From Paralithodes platypus (Eukaryota; Arthropoda; Malacostraca; Decapoda; Lithodidae): 64,000 nt of DNA. The position numbers and the translations under genes are program-made. Shown in pieces: positions 21,113 to 31,205 of the stretch. Each line of letters begins with the position of its first letter. Within the stretch, counting starts at the first letter, position 1. The stretch covers positions 13,162,452-13,226,451 of the forward strand of contig CM064545.1 in NCBI GenBank assembly GCA_032716605.1. Reading direction: 5' to 3'. Under the pieces are notes generated by a model that was given only the letters and a program-made list of their open reading frames with translations, ran no database searches and was not told where the DNA came from.

Positions 21113-21400
21113 TGCCCTTGTTAGAACAAGGGATCAGGGTATGGTGGTATTGGAGCGACTACCTGGTGGTGGCAGAAACAGAATAGTTACGCATCATTCA
21201 TGTCTACGTTACGTTAAACCATCTCAAATCTCTAGGATTCAAGGTCAACTTAGTAAAAGTCAAACCCTTGTTCCCCCACGAGTATTTCAGGGGATAGGGC
21301 TGGTCGAGGACACAGCTTCTCTCACTCTGAGTCAGAGTGTGGACACTCGAAACAGATTTCGCAAAAACTGTTTATGTTTCTCCACAGTCTGACTATAACA
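21113..21400 (+). pseudogene. DIRS reverse transcriptase, residual C-terminal tail (copy B)
   Basis: From about 21120 the sequence matches copy C from about 50968, just before the catalytic WYLDDW box. The box is already degraded here (WYWSDYLV) and the upstream fingers and palm are gone. The loss is an internal deletion relative to copy C, joining gag almost directly to the end of the polymerase. Confidence 0.7.
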
Positions 21401-22200
21401 CAGAGACTTTGGGATTCTCTAGTCGGTTCTCTCAACGGGGTTCAGCTAACTGTGAAGTTGGGCCGGTTGTAAATCTAACGTTTAATCTGGGAGGGCAACA
21501 AATTTTTCCCACTATTACCGGCGGGAATAGTATGGCCTATCCCAACGTTATTACACAACTTACTAGCGGTTTGGGCGACGAGAGAAATATTGCACGCAGT
21601 CATGTCATGAACCTCTCCTCCGCCGTCGGTATGGGTGGACATGGATGCGTCAGGAACGATAGGTTGGGGCTTTTAGACAAACCTCGGGCATCAGGGTCAA
21701 AGGTTTTGGTCCTATTTAGAAATCTTCCACATCAATGTCAAAGACTTACTAGTCCCCTTATCTGGCCTTCAGGCTCACGGCTCTGCTTTACGGGGCAAGT
21801 CGGTGGCCTTCAAAATGGACAATCTGAATGCGGTTCACTGTAGTCAGAAACAAGGGTCAATGAGATCTCGGAAGTGGCTAAACGTGTCAGAAAAGATTTT
21901 TATACTAGCCAACAGGCTGGACATTCATCTTCACGCATCTTAGCTCCCAGGCGTAGCAAACGTCTGGGCAGACGCTCTGTCTCAGCGACAAAGCACAACA
22001 GTAGAATGGGCGCTCTTGCGTGTGCAGAGCATTACCATCCACAAGTGGATTTGTTTGCGTCTGAGAAGACTCACAAACTCCCACTGTACCTCACCCGCCG
22101 GACGATAACGCCGGCAGGCAGACCTGACGCTCTGATGACGGACGAGAACAGGTTGAGTTCCATTTATCTATTTTCCGCCGCCAGACGCGTCTCTAATGTG
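21401..22200 (+). pseudogene. DIRS RNase H region, decayed (copy B)
   Basis: Aligns with copy C 51270-52080. The RNase H start (VDMDASGT in the broken frame near 21636) and the tail after RNase H (PQVDLFASEKTHKLPLYLTR near 22036) are recognisable, with frame changes between them. The YR-frame ORF 21874-22767 overlaps its end. Confidence 0.65.
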
Positions 22201-23270
22201 CCACGTAGTCAACAAACTACAGGATTAGCGAGGCGTAGTCTCGCTAATCGCGCCCCTGTGGCCGGCGCAGTGTGGTACCAGCATTTGCACACGTGGTGCC
22301 CGCACCCAGTGTCACTCCTGGTCGGGTTGTTCCACTTAGAACACAATTGGCAACCTAGAAACCTCGTGGACTTGTTCATTTTGGACATTCAGGAGGCCAA
22401 GTGGCTAGCACCATATGGTAGCGACGTGACCAAGATAGTCACGAATCAATATACCCAGTCTACAAAGCGACAGTTTCAATCGCATTGGCAAGCTTTTACG
22501 TCTCGGATTCTTAGAACAACACAAACTGTGCCCTCGGTGGCGTTGGTTGTTTATTATTTAATTTATCTGTTCATGCAGAAACATTTATCTGAAAGTGATT
22601 TATGTGGGCAGGTTTTAAACTCCGCCCACCTCCCCGTCAGCTCAGGCCTACATGGTCTCTGGACAAAGCATCGTCGTTATTCTCGTTCCCGTATGTACCA
22701 AAGACTGCAGATTTTACAAAAGGACAGTATTCCTTATGGCTATGGCTACCGGGAACAGAGTATCTGAGCTGGCGGCGATGAACAACGCACCTAATTGCCT
22801 CAGGTTTGATAGGCTTCATGAGTGTATTCACATTGCACCTTCCCCAGGATTCATAGACAAGATTGAGCACAGTGAACACGTGTTTTCAGAGTTCACGGTG
22901 CCGGCGTTAAACAGGGGAAAGGTGCACCATCTTTTTTGCCCAGTGCAAGCTCTAACCAAATATTTAAGAGTGGCACATCTAAATCACCAGGGTGCTTTAT
23001 GGGTCCCAATTCCGGGTGAACGCTTGATGGAGCGTACACTGGCTTCTCTCTTGGTCGAGGACTTTAAAGAGAAGAATCCCGGCGTTGTGGGTAAGACCCA
23101 CGATTTACGCAAGGGGACAGCCTCTTTACGTTTCCTTAATAATCTTTCGGTGAAAGTTATTACATCCACACAGTTGTGGGCCTCTAATCAGGAGTTTTTG
23201 ACTCAATACCTTTGAGTAGCTCTGGACAAACCTTCCTTGCCATGTATAGCTTTACGGCAGAGGGTCTAGG
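21940..23270 (+). pseudogene. DIRS tyrosine recombinase, decayed (copy B)
   Basis: The N-terminal domain (NQYTQSTKRQFQSHW) lies in the frame ending at 22767 and the catalytic domain (ATGNRVSELAAM, then KTHDLRKGTASL, then LTQYL) in 22652-23215. Compared with copies A and C, about 110 bp encoding the VTLKNHL...GFMRAC segment is deleted near 22600. A TGA follows the catalytic Tyr (23213-23215), and the Trp after HDLRK is Gly. Arg, His-x-x-Arg and Tyr remain readable, but the protein cannot be made intact. Confidence 0.83.
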
Positions 23271-23958
23271 TGGCCCTTTTAGTCACGTTTTGTTTAATTT
23301 CAAGAAAAAGTGGGGGGAGGGTGCAGTCAGTGTGACATAGGACACCCTAGACCCCTCCGGAGTATGTGTTCGGAACATACGAGCTGTGATACTGGTTGTA
23401 GGCATTGTATTATAAAATTTCTCTGTAGTATTCATTGCAGGAAATTGTGCTAAAGGCCAATAGTAGTGTTACAACAATTCTTGTTGTAAGTAGCTTTGGA
23501 TGTGAAGCAATAGATTTTTGAAAAATCTCGGTAGTTGCAACTACGACTTTTACTTTTGAAGTAATTACTTCTGCATAAGTACACGAGTTCAGTACTTCTA
23601 CGAATGTACAAGAATTCATTTATGTTTGGTTATATTTTTAGGAATATATCCACTAGTTAATGGGGTTTATATGTGCACATGTAAACTTATAAGTTTTTAG
23701 TTTTCACCACTTACTTTAAGTGGGGTGCCTTCTTAACTAGCAGATCTGTGCACAGAGTCTCAGAGTTAACCCTTTTTCAAGCAGGCTTCTTTGAAGCACG
23801 CTCCTGCTTGTACCCCTTTTTGAAGATTTAGGCTGTATAAAGTTTATGCACCCGAATATCTCTTTTTTACAAAAGTAAGAATACTATGTGGTTGTTTGAT
23901 TATCTGCTTTTCTAGAGTTATGATATGATTACGAATGTCCCCCTCCAGTCTTAGAAAT
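23271..23958 (+). other. DIRS copy B 3' untranslated region with conserved stem-loop
   Basis: Non-coding region between the recombinase and the internal complementary region. It holds the stem AAGCAGG (23779-23785) pairing with CCTGCTT (23803-23809) around a 17-nt loop; copy C has the same loop length with compensated stem changes. Confidence 0.65.
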
Positions 23959-24067
23959 CAGGCATGTTCGTCAATGATGGAGGGGCCACTAATAAATTAT
24001 AGGTTTGACTCCTGTAAGGAGATAAAGAAAACCTAATATTTAGTAGTGGCCCCGTAATCATTGACGA
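23959..24067 (+). repeat. DIRS internal complementary region (copy B)
   Basis: GGCATGTTCGTCAATGATGG...CCACTAATAA is the complement of the left terminus. It continues without gap into ATTATAGGTTTGACTCC...AATCATTGACGA, the complement of the right terminus (24418-24491). The junction AATAA/ATTAT records the circular head-to-tail join of the element. Confidence 0.88.
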
Positions 24068-24139
24068 CTGGGGCCCTCGCGACCATCCCCTTCCCATTCG
24101 TTGATGTATTAAGGATTTTGGTTTACTTGATATGTCAGT

Positions 24140-24491
24140 GAAGGAAGAATGATGCCTGAATCAGCGTCTGGTCAAAGATCCACACAAGTACATCCACGAT
24201 ATGATGGAAAGCTTATTGGATAGTTATTCTTATTTTCTTTTTGTTTTTATTTTTTACGAAGTTTTTTCGTAGTGAGAACCCAATTCATAATGACTGAAGC
24301 CATGAGTGAGGTCGCGTGCGCTCATGATGAAGGCTCCTCAGATTTTAAATGCTCTGCGCGGTAGATTCAAACTACGGTGGATTAGTGTTTGAAGAGGATG
24401 CCTTATGTAATAGGCATGTTCGTCAATGATTACGGGGCCACTACTAAATATTAGGTTTTCTTTATCTCCTTACAGGAGTCAAACCTATAAT
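24140..24491 (+). repeat. DIRS right inverted terminal repeat (copy B)
   Basis: Ends at AAACCTATAAT. Contains ACGAAGTTTTTTCGT, a short hairpin shared by all terminal repeats here, and the outer extension of about 50 bp absent from the left repeat. Confidence 0.88.
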
Positions 24492-24587
24492 TTATTATTT
24501 AATTAACTAGTTTTAAAATAGAAGTATAAGCTAAAAAGGATAAAATCTTAACAAGTAAAAAGCAATATTATAATTTACGGTATTTAC

Positions 24588-24953
24588 CTTAGCATATTCT
24601 GACATTATGTCAATGTCTGTCTGGACAAACACAGTCAGATTCCGCTGCTGGTTCACGCACCGGTGCAGCTGGTCTTTCTTCTCCAGCAGCACCTGGTTGA
24701 GGACGACCAGGCTGTCGTACAAACTGTTCCACCTTGTTTTGGTGGGAACAGTACTCTGGCCCTGTTTATTCCAGAGCGCATGTGCCTTGGCAATGGCGCT
24801 CCTGTAAGGCCTCTTGAAGGTTGGAGGCATGTGCCTCTCCTCTATATCGGCGCTGGCGACCAGGTTGAGAGTGTGCGCCGCACACTTTTGTTGCTTGGGC
24901 AGCTGGATGACGCTGTCCTCGCTGCCCCTCTCCATGGCGTCAAACGCGATGAA
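24588..24953 (-). CDS. hAT transposase exon 4
   Basis: Acceptor TTGCAG and donor AAG|GTAAAT. It encodes the region after the second Asp, with QLPKQQKCAAHTLNLV (the conserved Cys/Ala-His motif) and PTKTRWNSLYDSL (the conserved Arg-Trp of hAT). It is open over 122 codons. DIRS copy B begins only 97 bp beyond this donor, inside the following intron. Confidence 0.82.
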
Positions 24954-25241
24954 CTGCAAAAATAAATACAAATTTTTAGTTATCTAATAAATTGTCATAA
25001 ATGCTGCAATGCATAATTTGTTTTAAACTTTAAATCATTCTTTGAAGTACCCTTCACATTCTAGTTTCTACACAGACAGTTACAAACTCTGAAACTCACA
25101 ACTTCACAAGTTCACAACACAGTAGTACAGTACTGTACTAGTAGTCTAGTACTACTAGTACTATTCAGTATTCACTATTCACTATTCAATTCACTGTACT
25201 ATTGAAATTGGAATGTATTCAGTAATCAGTATTCTACACAC

Positions 25242-25410
25242 CTCTAGCTCTTGGCTCCCTTGGGCCTCTGGAGAGTCGGCGATGAGTTCCTCTAGCAGGG
25301 CGTCGTCGGCAGGCTCACCCTCACCCTCCTCTTCCTGGTCGCCATCCCCCGAATCTGCGCCAAATTGCACAAAGGCCTTCTGGAAATTAGCAGCATTGTC
25401 GATGGTTGTC
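25242..25410 (-). CDS. hAT transposase exon 3
   Basis: The acceptor TTTCAG lies at 25411-25416 and the donor GTGTGT at 25241. It encodes TTIDNAANFQKAF, matching the second catalytic Asp motif of hAT transposases (TDxAxN), followed by an acidic linker rich in Glu, Asp and Gly. Its length of 169 nt keeps the frame between exons 2 and 4. Confidence 0.8.
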
Positions 25411-25646
25411 CTGAAACAAATAAAACAAAAAATGTGTTTTACTTTTTAAAATGTATTATTATTAATATAATAGTTGACATTGAACTTTGACCTTTAACTA
25501 GACCTTCATTTTGATTTTTGTCTCATGAGTTATGACCTTGTTACCTTGTATGACCTTGGCCTAAGCCTTAACTACTCGTACTCCAAATATACTTGGTAAG
25601 TCAAGTGAGAATCTTCTAACAGTGTCAGTTATACTTATACGAAGTT

Positions 25647-25728
25647 GTTGTTGTTGTTTTTCCCCAAGCTGCCTGGCCGAACAGCCCCAAGGCCCCGAGC
25701 AAGGCCAAGGCCACAACCGAGCGCCCCC
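25647..25728 (-). mobile_element. 82-bp retroposon with 14-bp target duplication
   Basis: Flanked by perfect direct repeats ACTTATACGAAGTT at 25633-25646 and 25729-25742. On the minus strand the insert is GC-rich and ends in an (AAC)n tail, the form of a very short SINE or a truncated LINE/SINE end. It sits in the hAT intron between exons 2 and 3. Confidence 0.75.
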
Positions 25729-25944
25729 ACTTATACGAAGTTACTAACTATAGTAACTAGTAACTAACTGAAACTGATAGTTAGTATAAGAATTTAAGAA
25801 ATAGTCTGAAATACTAGTAATAAAAACTAATTTTACCTTTGAGTTTGACCTTAGTCACCTTCGTCCTTAGACCTTACCCTTCAGAAGTTCAGATACATAT
25901 CTAAAAATGAGTAAATGACTAAAATTATTAATTTATTAACTTAC

Positions 25945-26169
25945 ATGGTGACCTTGTCCTCAATCCCAAACTGGCTGTGGATATTTGCCATGGCCTGGGC
26001 GAGAACATCATGGGTGTGGCTCCCCACGATCCTCTCGCAGGACACGACAGCCATCTTCCGGTCCCTGGTGTTCGGGTCCAGCCAGTGGACAGTCATGCCC
26101 AGGTACCCCTTTTTGTTTGCTGACCAGCAGTCAGCTGTAGTGCTCACCCACTTGACTTGCTCCAGTTTA
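25945..26169 (-). CDS. hAT transposase exon 2
   Basis: Bounded by a TTTTAG acceptor (26171-26170) and a GTAAGT donor (25944). It encodes the start of the RNase H-like catalytic fold, including STTADCWS, where the Asp is the expected first catalytic acidic residue, and YLGMTVHWLD. The join to exon 3 preserves phase and gives TMTTIDN. The exon is open throughout. Confidence 0.82.
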
Positions 26170-26300
26170 CTAAAATGAAAGGATAAAGGTAATTGAGTCG
26201 ACTTCATTATATATAGAATAGAGATGTAGTCAATAAATTACAATAATCATATTAAATATTAATCATAATAAATTAATAATCAATATTGTATTAATATTAA

Positions 26301-26406
26301 TTTATTATATATATTGCATTGAAAAATAACTCCATTACATAATGATTACTTAATTAATTAATCATTATGTATTGGAGTTCTTTTTCAATACAATATATAA
26401 TATAAT
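26301..26406. repeat. AT-rich near-perfect palindrome
   Basis: The arm ATTGCATTGAAAAATAACTC...CATAATGATTA (26301-26348) is read back in complement at 26359-26406 around a short ATTAA-type centre, with few mismatches. It lies in the intron between hAT exons 1 and 2, and could be a small foldback element or a cruciform-forming sequence. Confidence 0.7.
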
Positions 26407-27043
26407 AAATATAATATAATTAATTAAATATAATAATTAAATACCAATATAAATATATAATCAATATTTGATTCTATGAATACAGTGTAAGTGACTGTGT
26501 AAGTGTGTAACAGCTAACAGTGGTCCCTCTCAGTCGAGTCGAGAAATTGAGAATGCTGACAAAATACTAAAATAGTATAACATTTTAAAATTTAAAAATA
26601 CTCACAAAAGTGACAAAACTCCAATACACAGAGCTGTTTGGATAGCGTCAAGCGAGAATATCCCAGATTCCCAGGCGATCAGTAGCGCGTACCGTAGCGG
26701 TATTGTTTTGATGAATATAATTATATAAATATAAATTACTTACAACAGGATGAATTGTGATGATAGATGATTAATGCATTGGTGGAATGCCACGGTAAGA
26801 ATAGAATTATAGAATATTACTAACGTCACACGTGGTTAGATCGTTTGTTGTGGCTAGGCCTGGGCCGCGCGCTAGGCCTAGCCTAGCCTAGCCTAGTCTG
26901 GCTAGGCTAGGCCTATGGCGGCGGTTTAAATTTAATTCATTTACGCCGCATTTTCTCTCGTATTAATTATTTATTATACATTAATTAGGCGTGACTGTGA
27001 GAGGGACCACTGTAGTCTGTACTGTTGTTTCGAAGTTTCTTAC
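26407..27043 (-). other. Remainder of hAT intron 1
   Basis: Non-coding; includes a run of CTAGGCCTAGC words at 26865-26920. No inserted gene is seen. Confidence 0.5.
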
Positions 27044-27683
27044 CTGGTGAGGCTCTCCTTTATCTCCTCATGGGTTTTGAGGAGCCTTCTCCCCAGCGTC
27101 CTCCTGGAGGGTACCTCCTTATTAGGGTTGAGGACGCTGACAAGGCCCCTGAAGGTCTCGCTGTCAACAATCTGCAGCGCCAGCATGTTGTCCACCACAA
27201 ACCTGACAATGGCCTTATCGACGGAGGACTGCAGGACGGAGCTACCCTGGGCCATGATGCCAAAGGTCTCGGCAACGGACATCTGGCGCCGCTTCTTGCT
27301 AGTACTTGCCCCGCCGTCTGCTGACTGCTCCGATGAGGTCCTGGTCCTACAGCTGCGGCCGCCAGCCTTGCAAGCTTCTTCAACCAGTTTAACTTGTTAG
27401 GATGAATCCGGTTGAAGTGGCTTTTAATGTTGGCCTTGGTGCCCTTGTGCACCTTCAATTCGGTGATCTTGGGGAGGCAGGACAAGCACTGAAAGACGTA
27501 GTTGTCGCCAACTAACCTCTTATAGGCTACCCACTTGCCAAGGAATGGCCAGGGTGAGTCGTGTGACCGAGCCTCGTCAGTCACCATCGGCGTCACCTCA
27601 GGCTCAGAGTCATTAGACTCTAAATCTTGGCTCGATCCGCTCAATGCGGGCACCGACTGCGACACAATATCTTGCGACGACAT
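27044..27683 (-). pseudogene. hAT transposase exon 1 (BED-like zinc finger), frameshifted
   Basis: The chosen start is the ATG at 27681-27683, beginning MSSQDIVSQSVP; an upstream ATG in the same frame (27761) adds a hydrophobic stretch unlike the family. Residues of about 45-95 form a BED-like finger: CLSC followed by a spaced H...H in HFNRIHPNK. Near 27390-27396 the frame shifts by one base. The continuation (VLQSSVDKAIVRFVVDN, then LRGLVSVLN-type and SRRTLGRRLL words) is read in another frame down to a good splice donor, CAG|GTAAGA, at 27044/27043. The exon joins the next with intact codon phase, giving SLTSKLEQ across the junction. Confidence 0.8.
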
Positions 27684-28102
27684 GATCACTAGTAATAATG
27701 ATTCAATGCAAATATAATAATAAATAATGTGAAGGAGCAAGCCGAGAAACACGTTGAACACTGTAACACAAAAGTATACGAGACGGGGAACTGCTAGATG
27801 TTACTGCGACGAGAGTGAGGAGGAACGAGGGTGCGTCGTGGACTCGTGGTCACGTGACCCCCCAAGAGGCCCGCATGGGTGGAGAAGAAATTACGAGGGT
27901 TCGGTTCGGCTTTTAGTTTACCTATTTATTGACTATTCTGCGGATTTCTGCCGGTTTGGCAATTAATTAACGATTATCGCTATTTTGGAACAAAAAGTAT
28001 CGACGTTACCGTTAATTCGTTAAAGCTGGAAAAAAATGTATCCGATAAACGTTAACCCGAAATCGTTAACGCGTTACATTATCGCATTAGTGCCCACCTA
28101 TG

Positions 28103-28494
28103 GTTGAGGGTACATATGTTACGGTGTATAGCTACATTATCGCTAGATCTTGAGGTACTTCCTTAAATTTAGCTGTCAAGTTTTACATCTAGCAACATTA
28201 TTCCTGGGGATATTCTATAAATATCACACATTCTAGAGCCATAATATATTGTAAAACATGCAAAACAAACAAACAAACGCTCTTCCATGGGTTGTAGCAT
28301 CATTCTAGCGACTTTCCATGTATTTAGTATCGTGACGACATTATAGCGACCCTTGATGGTGGTGTGAGGTAGGGGGTACATATGTTATGTCTTACTCCCA
28401 TGGGCCATTCAATGAGCATTGTAAGCCCTGTGTATCATCAGCTGATGGACAGGAAAATTATATTATTGCACCGTTATTATATAATGCATATTAT
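28103..28494. repeat. Spacer containing a diverged repeat, copy 1
   Basis: 28170-28325 matches 56180-56325 with many substitutions: TTTTACATCTAGCAACATTA against TTTTACATTTAGCAACATAA, GGATATTC, ATTGTAAAACATGCAAA against ATTGTAAACCTTGCAAA, and GCATCATTCTAGCGACTTT against GCATTATTCTAGCGAATTT. No ORF with content is present. Confidence 0.55.
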
Positions 28495-28795
28495 TTATTA
28501 GTGGCCCCTCCATCATTGACGATATGCCTATTAGTATAATAGTCTTCTTTCAAGTACCAGCGGTCAGCGTATTTGAAATCCCCGCCGCAGGGAGAGAGAG
28601 TCCTACATCATAAGTGCAACGTTAATTCTCGTATGGAATCGTCTTTATGATTAGGTACTCACTACGAAAAAACTTCGTAAAAAAAAATTAAAAAAATTAA
28701 ACTTAATTTTGTTATATTACAGCTTTCCATGCTGTGGATGTCTTTGTTGTGGATTCTATCCCAGACGGTGCTTCCAACGTTGCCATTCCTCCTTC
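28495..28795 (+). repeat. DIRS left inverted terminal repeat (copy C)
   Basis: Pairs in complement with about 53890-54412 once the 226-bp MITE is discounted. It contains the uninterrupted AATTAAACTTAATTTTG at 28693-28709, which is the empty site of that MITE. Confidence 0.87.
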
Positions 28796-30065
28796 TTCTC
28801 CCTGCGAACACCGGGTCCAGACGTGTCTTCCCGTGCTCGGCTTTATTCTTCGTTCTCACAACACTAGTGAGTCTTTTGCTCATTTGTATCTATCCGAGTT
28901 GTACTAGAATAGGTTTAGATTAGCCAGAACAGGCAGTCCCATTGGCGTGTCCACAGGAGAATGTTAAAATAGGGTACATATGGACAGGCGCTTTGTTTGC
29001 ACCCATTGGGCCCCATGTGTCATGTTGTGTTCTTGTTTGTTTTTGCGCCTTAGTTATTGCTACATAGCTTTTAGTTAGGAGGCAATTGTTAGGCAGGAAA
29101 TGCTTCTAGGCCGTCGATATGAGGCAGTTGCATTGTTATATGATATTTAGCAGACGCTCTGGTCTAAGAGTTGTCACACGTGGTGTGGGACTTTCCCGAG
29201 TCCGTGTCTGCTACTTCCCCTAGGCCGTGGGGTATGCTTCGCTCGTCGCTACTTCTTCAGAGGTAAGAATAAGTGATTCATGATGTTAACGATTATGAGC
29301 CTCGTGGCCAGCCTCATTAGGGGTGATTCTTAGTTGGCTAGGGGTACGATTATTGCTTTAATATTACTATTGTAGCCCTAAGATGTATTGTGTGTTGTCA
29401 TGGGGTATATTTACATGATAACATAACGGCAGGAGACGTCCTGTCTATTTGGTGGGGTTTTGCGGGGGTCTGACTTTCCCAAATAAGTCAGTCTCCTGCA
29501 TAAGTTTGTTTTTTTCCTCCGGCGATCTTTCTGTGAATGGATGCCGGGCACTCGCCTGCAAGGGACTTGCCAAAATTACCCAGAGTGGTGTGCTATACCA
29601 CTATTCCCGGCGGAAATGCTGATTCTCAAGGGAATCTCGGCCCGGCCGAGTGAACTCGCCCAAGCCGATAAGCCTTACGCGGCACGACCAGACTTAGAAG
29701 CGCCCGGCGACACAGTCCAGTGAGATTCATTTTCTACACTTCAGGTCTTTTTAGACTACGGGATAGATAACTTGACAGGTTATTAAGGGCCAGTGACACT
29801 TGGTCACAGGTAAGCAGTTCAAAAGACGACGAAATCTTTAGAGGTTTTGTCGCAGACGAATACAGCGGAAGGTTAGAGTAGCAGTGGCTATAGCTAATTT
29901 TCCGGCGTATTTGTGAGAGTAATGATGTGTGTACCTCTCGGTTTATCCTTATGTGCATTGATTCCTGGAAATCTTACTTTCCAGATCGCAGCACATCTGT
30001 AGCGACCCAGGTCAGCAGGGAAAGGAGCCGATCCCGACGGGGGGGGGGGGGATCGTAGCTTCATC
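28796..30065 (+). other. DIRS copy C 5' leader
   Basis: Non-coding leader with CCGGCG words. A donor-like CAGAG|GTAAGA (GT at 29263) and an acceptor-like GATTCCTGGAAATCTTACTT followed by CCAG (29961-29984) flank a possible 720-bp intron. The acceptor motif matches those of copy B, and gag begins 82 bp downstream. A G run lies at 30040-30052. Confidence 0.55.
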
Positions 30066-30563
30066 ATGCCTTACGTTGTACTATGCGCTACCCCTACTTC
30101 CTCTCATATACCTGTTTTCGCACACAAAATTTGTCTCAAGTGCGTAAAATGCCTCGATAGATCACGAGGCATTTGGGTATCTAAAAGGTGCGCTGTCTGT
30201 TTAGAGCTTTGTTCAAATTTATTTGAGAAGAAAGATAAGTTATGTCTTGTAGCACTCAAAGAAATAGAAAACACTTTTAATGCTTATACGAAAGACATTG
30301 CCCATAAGGCCCTGCAATGTGACGATGAGGCACTGTGGGATCACTTAGTAATAAAGTCACCTATGCTTAAACTTACGCCGGCTAAATCCACAAAATCTAA
30401 AACTAAAACTAAGATTCTTTCAAAGGAGCTAGTGAGTAGTGATGAGAGTAGCGATTCTAGCGAGGCAACCCCGGCCACCGCAAGAGGGGTCGTTCACCAT
30501 CACCGAGTGACTGCTCAAGGTCACGGTCGAGGACCCCCCTCAGGCAAGCTAGACAAACAGTAG
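30066..30563 (+). pseudogene. DIRS gag-like protein, N-terminal part (copy C)
   Basis: From ATG 30066 the protein has two close cysteine pairs, CLKCVKC and CAVCLELC, about 25 residues apart, suggesting a small zinc-binding fold. A Lys/Ser-rich segment then carries SSDESSDSSE. The frame closes at 30563, but similar composition continues in other frames to about 31200, where a LINE interrupts. The gag assignment rests on position and on similarity to copy B remnants. Confidence 0.65.
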
Positions 30564-31205
30564 AGTCTTCGTCTAGATCTCATAAGAGGTGGAAAGATGA
30601 AGAGACAACATCTAGCCATAGACAAGCGGAAAAGGGACATAAGAGTTCCCGCAAGGAGGAGACGCAGTCGCGGCACCAGCCTATGCCGGAGCTGCGGCCA
30701 CTCGCCTCCACCTCCACCTCCACGGCGCCTAACGTCCAATCTGGCAGCTCGGAGGCGGGGGTGGAGGGGACTGAGTCAACTCCTAGGGAGAAATCTAGAG
30801 AATCATTAAGTGTTAGTTAGGATGTACCCTTTGCTATACCAAAATTGAACCTACCTAGCACAGGGCCTCCAATAGTGTCACGTGTATTAGCGGAACAGTA
30901 TAGGGGCTATACATCAACCAGACATCAGGACCTTACTAGTTCGCAAGATAGTCAAGTAATACCTGATTCTCAACCACCTATTCAGGGTAGAAGTGTGTGG
31001 AGGCACTCGGAACCCTCACTCAGGGAAAATGAGGTAAGGCTCCAAGACAGTACCAGGGACAGGGAGAATTTTGAAATTATACCTTGCTCAGTACCGGACT
31101 TAACGTGGCCACCCTTTACACCACTGTCAGTTCCACAGCAACAACCGTCGGAACCGTTACAGTTTCTTACAGTTTCTTACAGTAGATCCTCTGGAAAAAG
31201 GCAAA

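Larger units (their letters stand above)
15898..24491 (+). mobile_element. DIRS-type retrotransposon copy B, structurally complete
   Basis: Left terminus TTATTAGTGGCC, right terminus AAACCTATAAT. It has inverted terminal repeats (15898-16210; 24140-24491) and an internal complementary region (23959-24067) that matches both ends in complement. There is no target duplication, as expected for recombinase-mediated insertion. Gag remnants, a residual reverse transcriptase tail, RNase H and recombinase follow in that order, all decayed. Most of the reverse transcriptase is deleted near 21120, so this copy cannot be autonomous. It lies in a hAT intron on the opposite strand. Confidence 0.9.
13161..28102 (-). 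mobile_element. hAT DNA transposon carrying CR1 and DIRS insertions
   Basis: Termini CATAGGTGGGCAC (13161) and GTGCCCACCTATG (28090-28102) are perfect inverted repeats of hAT type. Inside each end lie dense CGTTAAC-type subterminal words (13185-13330 and 28005-28080). The enclosed transposase is on the minus strand in five exons. About 8.6 kb of the present 14.9 kb is DIRS copy B and about 1.3 kb is a CR1 LINE. The expected 8-bp target duplication is not seen: the flanks are AAAATAGT and GTTGAGGG. Confidence 0.85.

Noticed and set aside
24607..27400. Plus-strand ORFs opposite the hAT exons
   Set aside because: The minus-strand readings give clear hAT motifs with matching splice sites, so the plus-strand frames are incidental.
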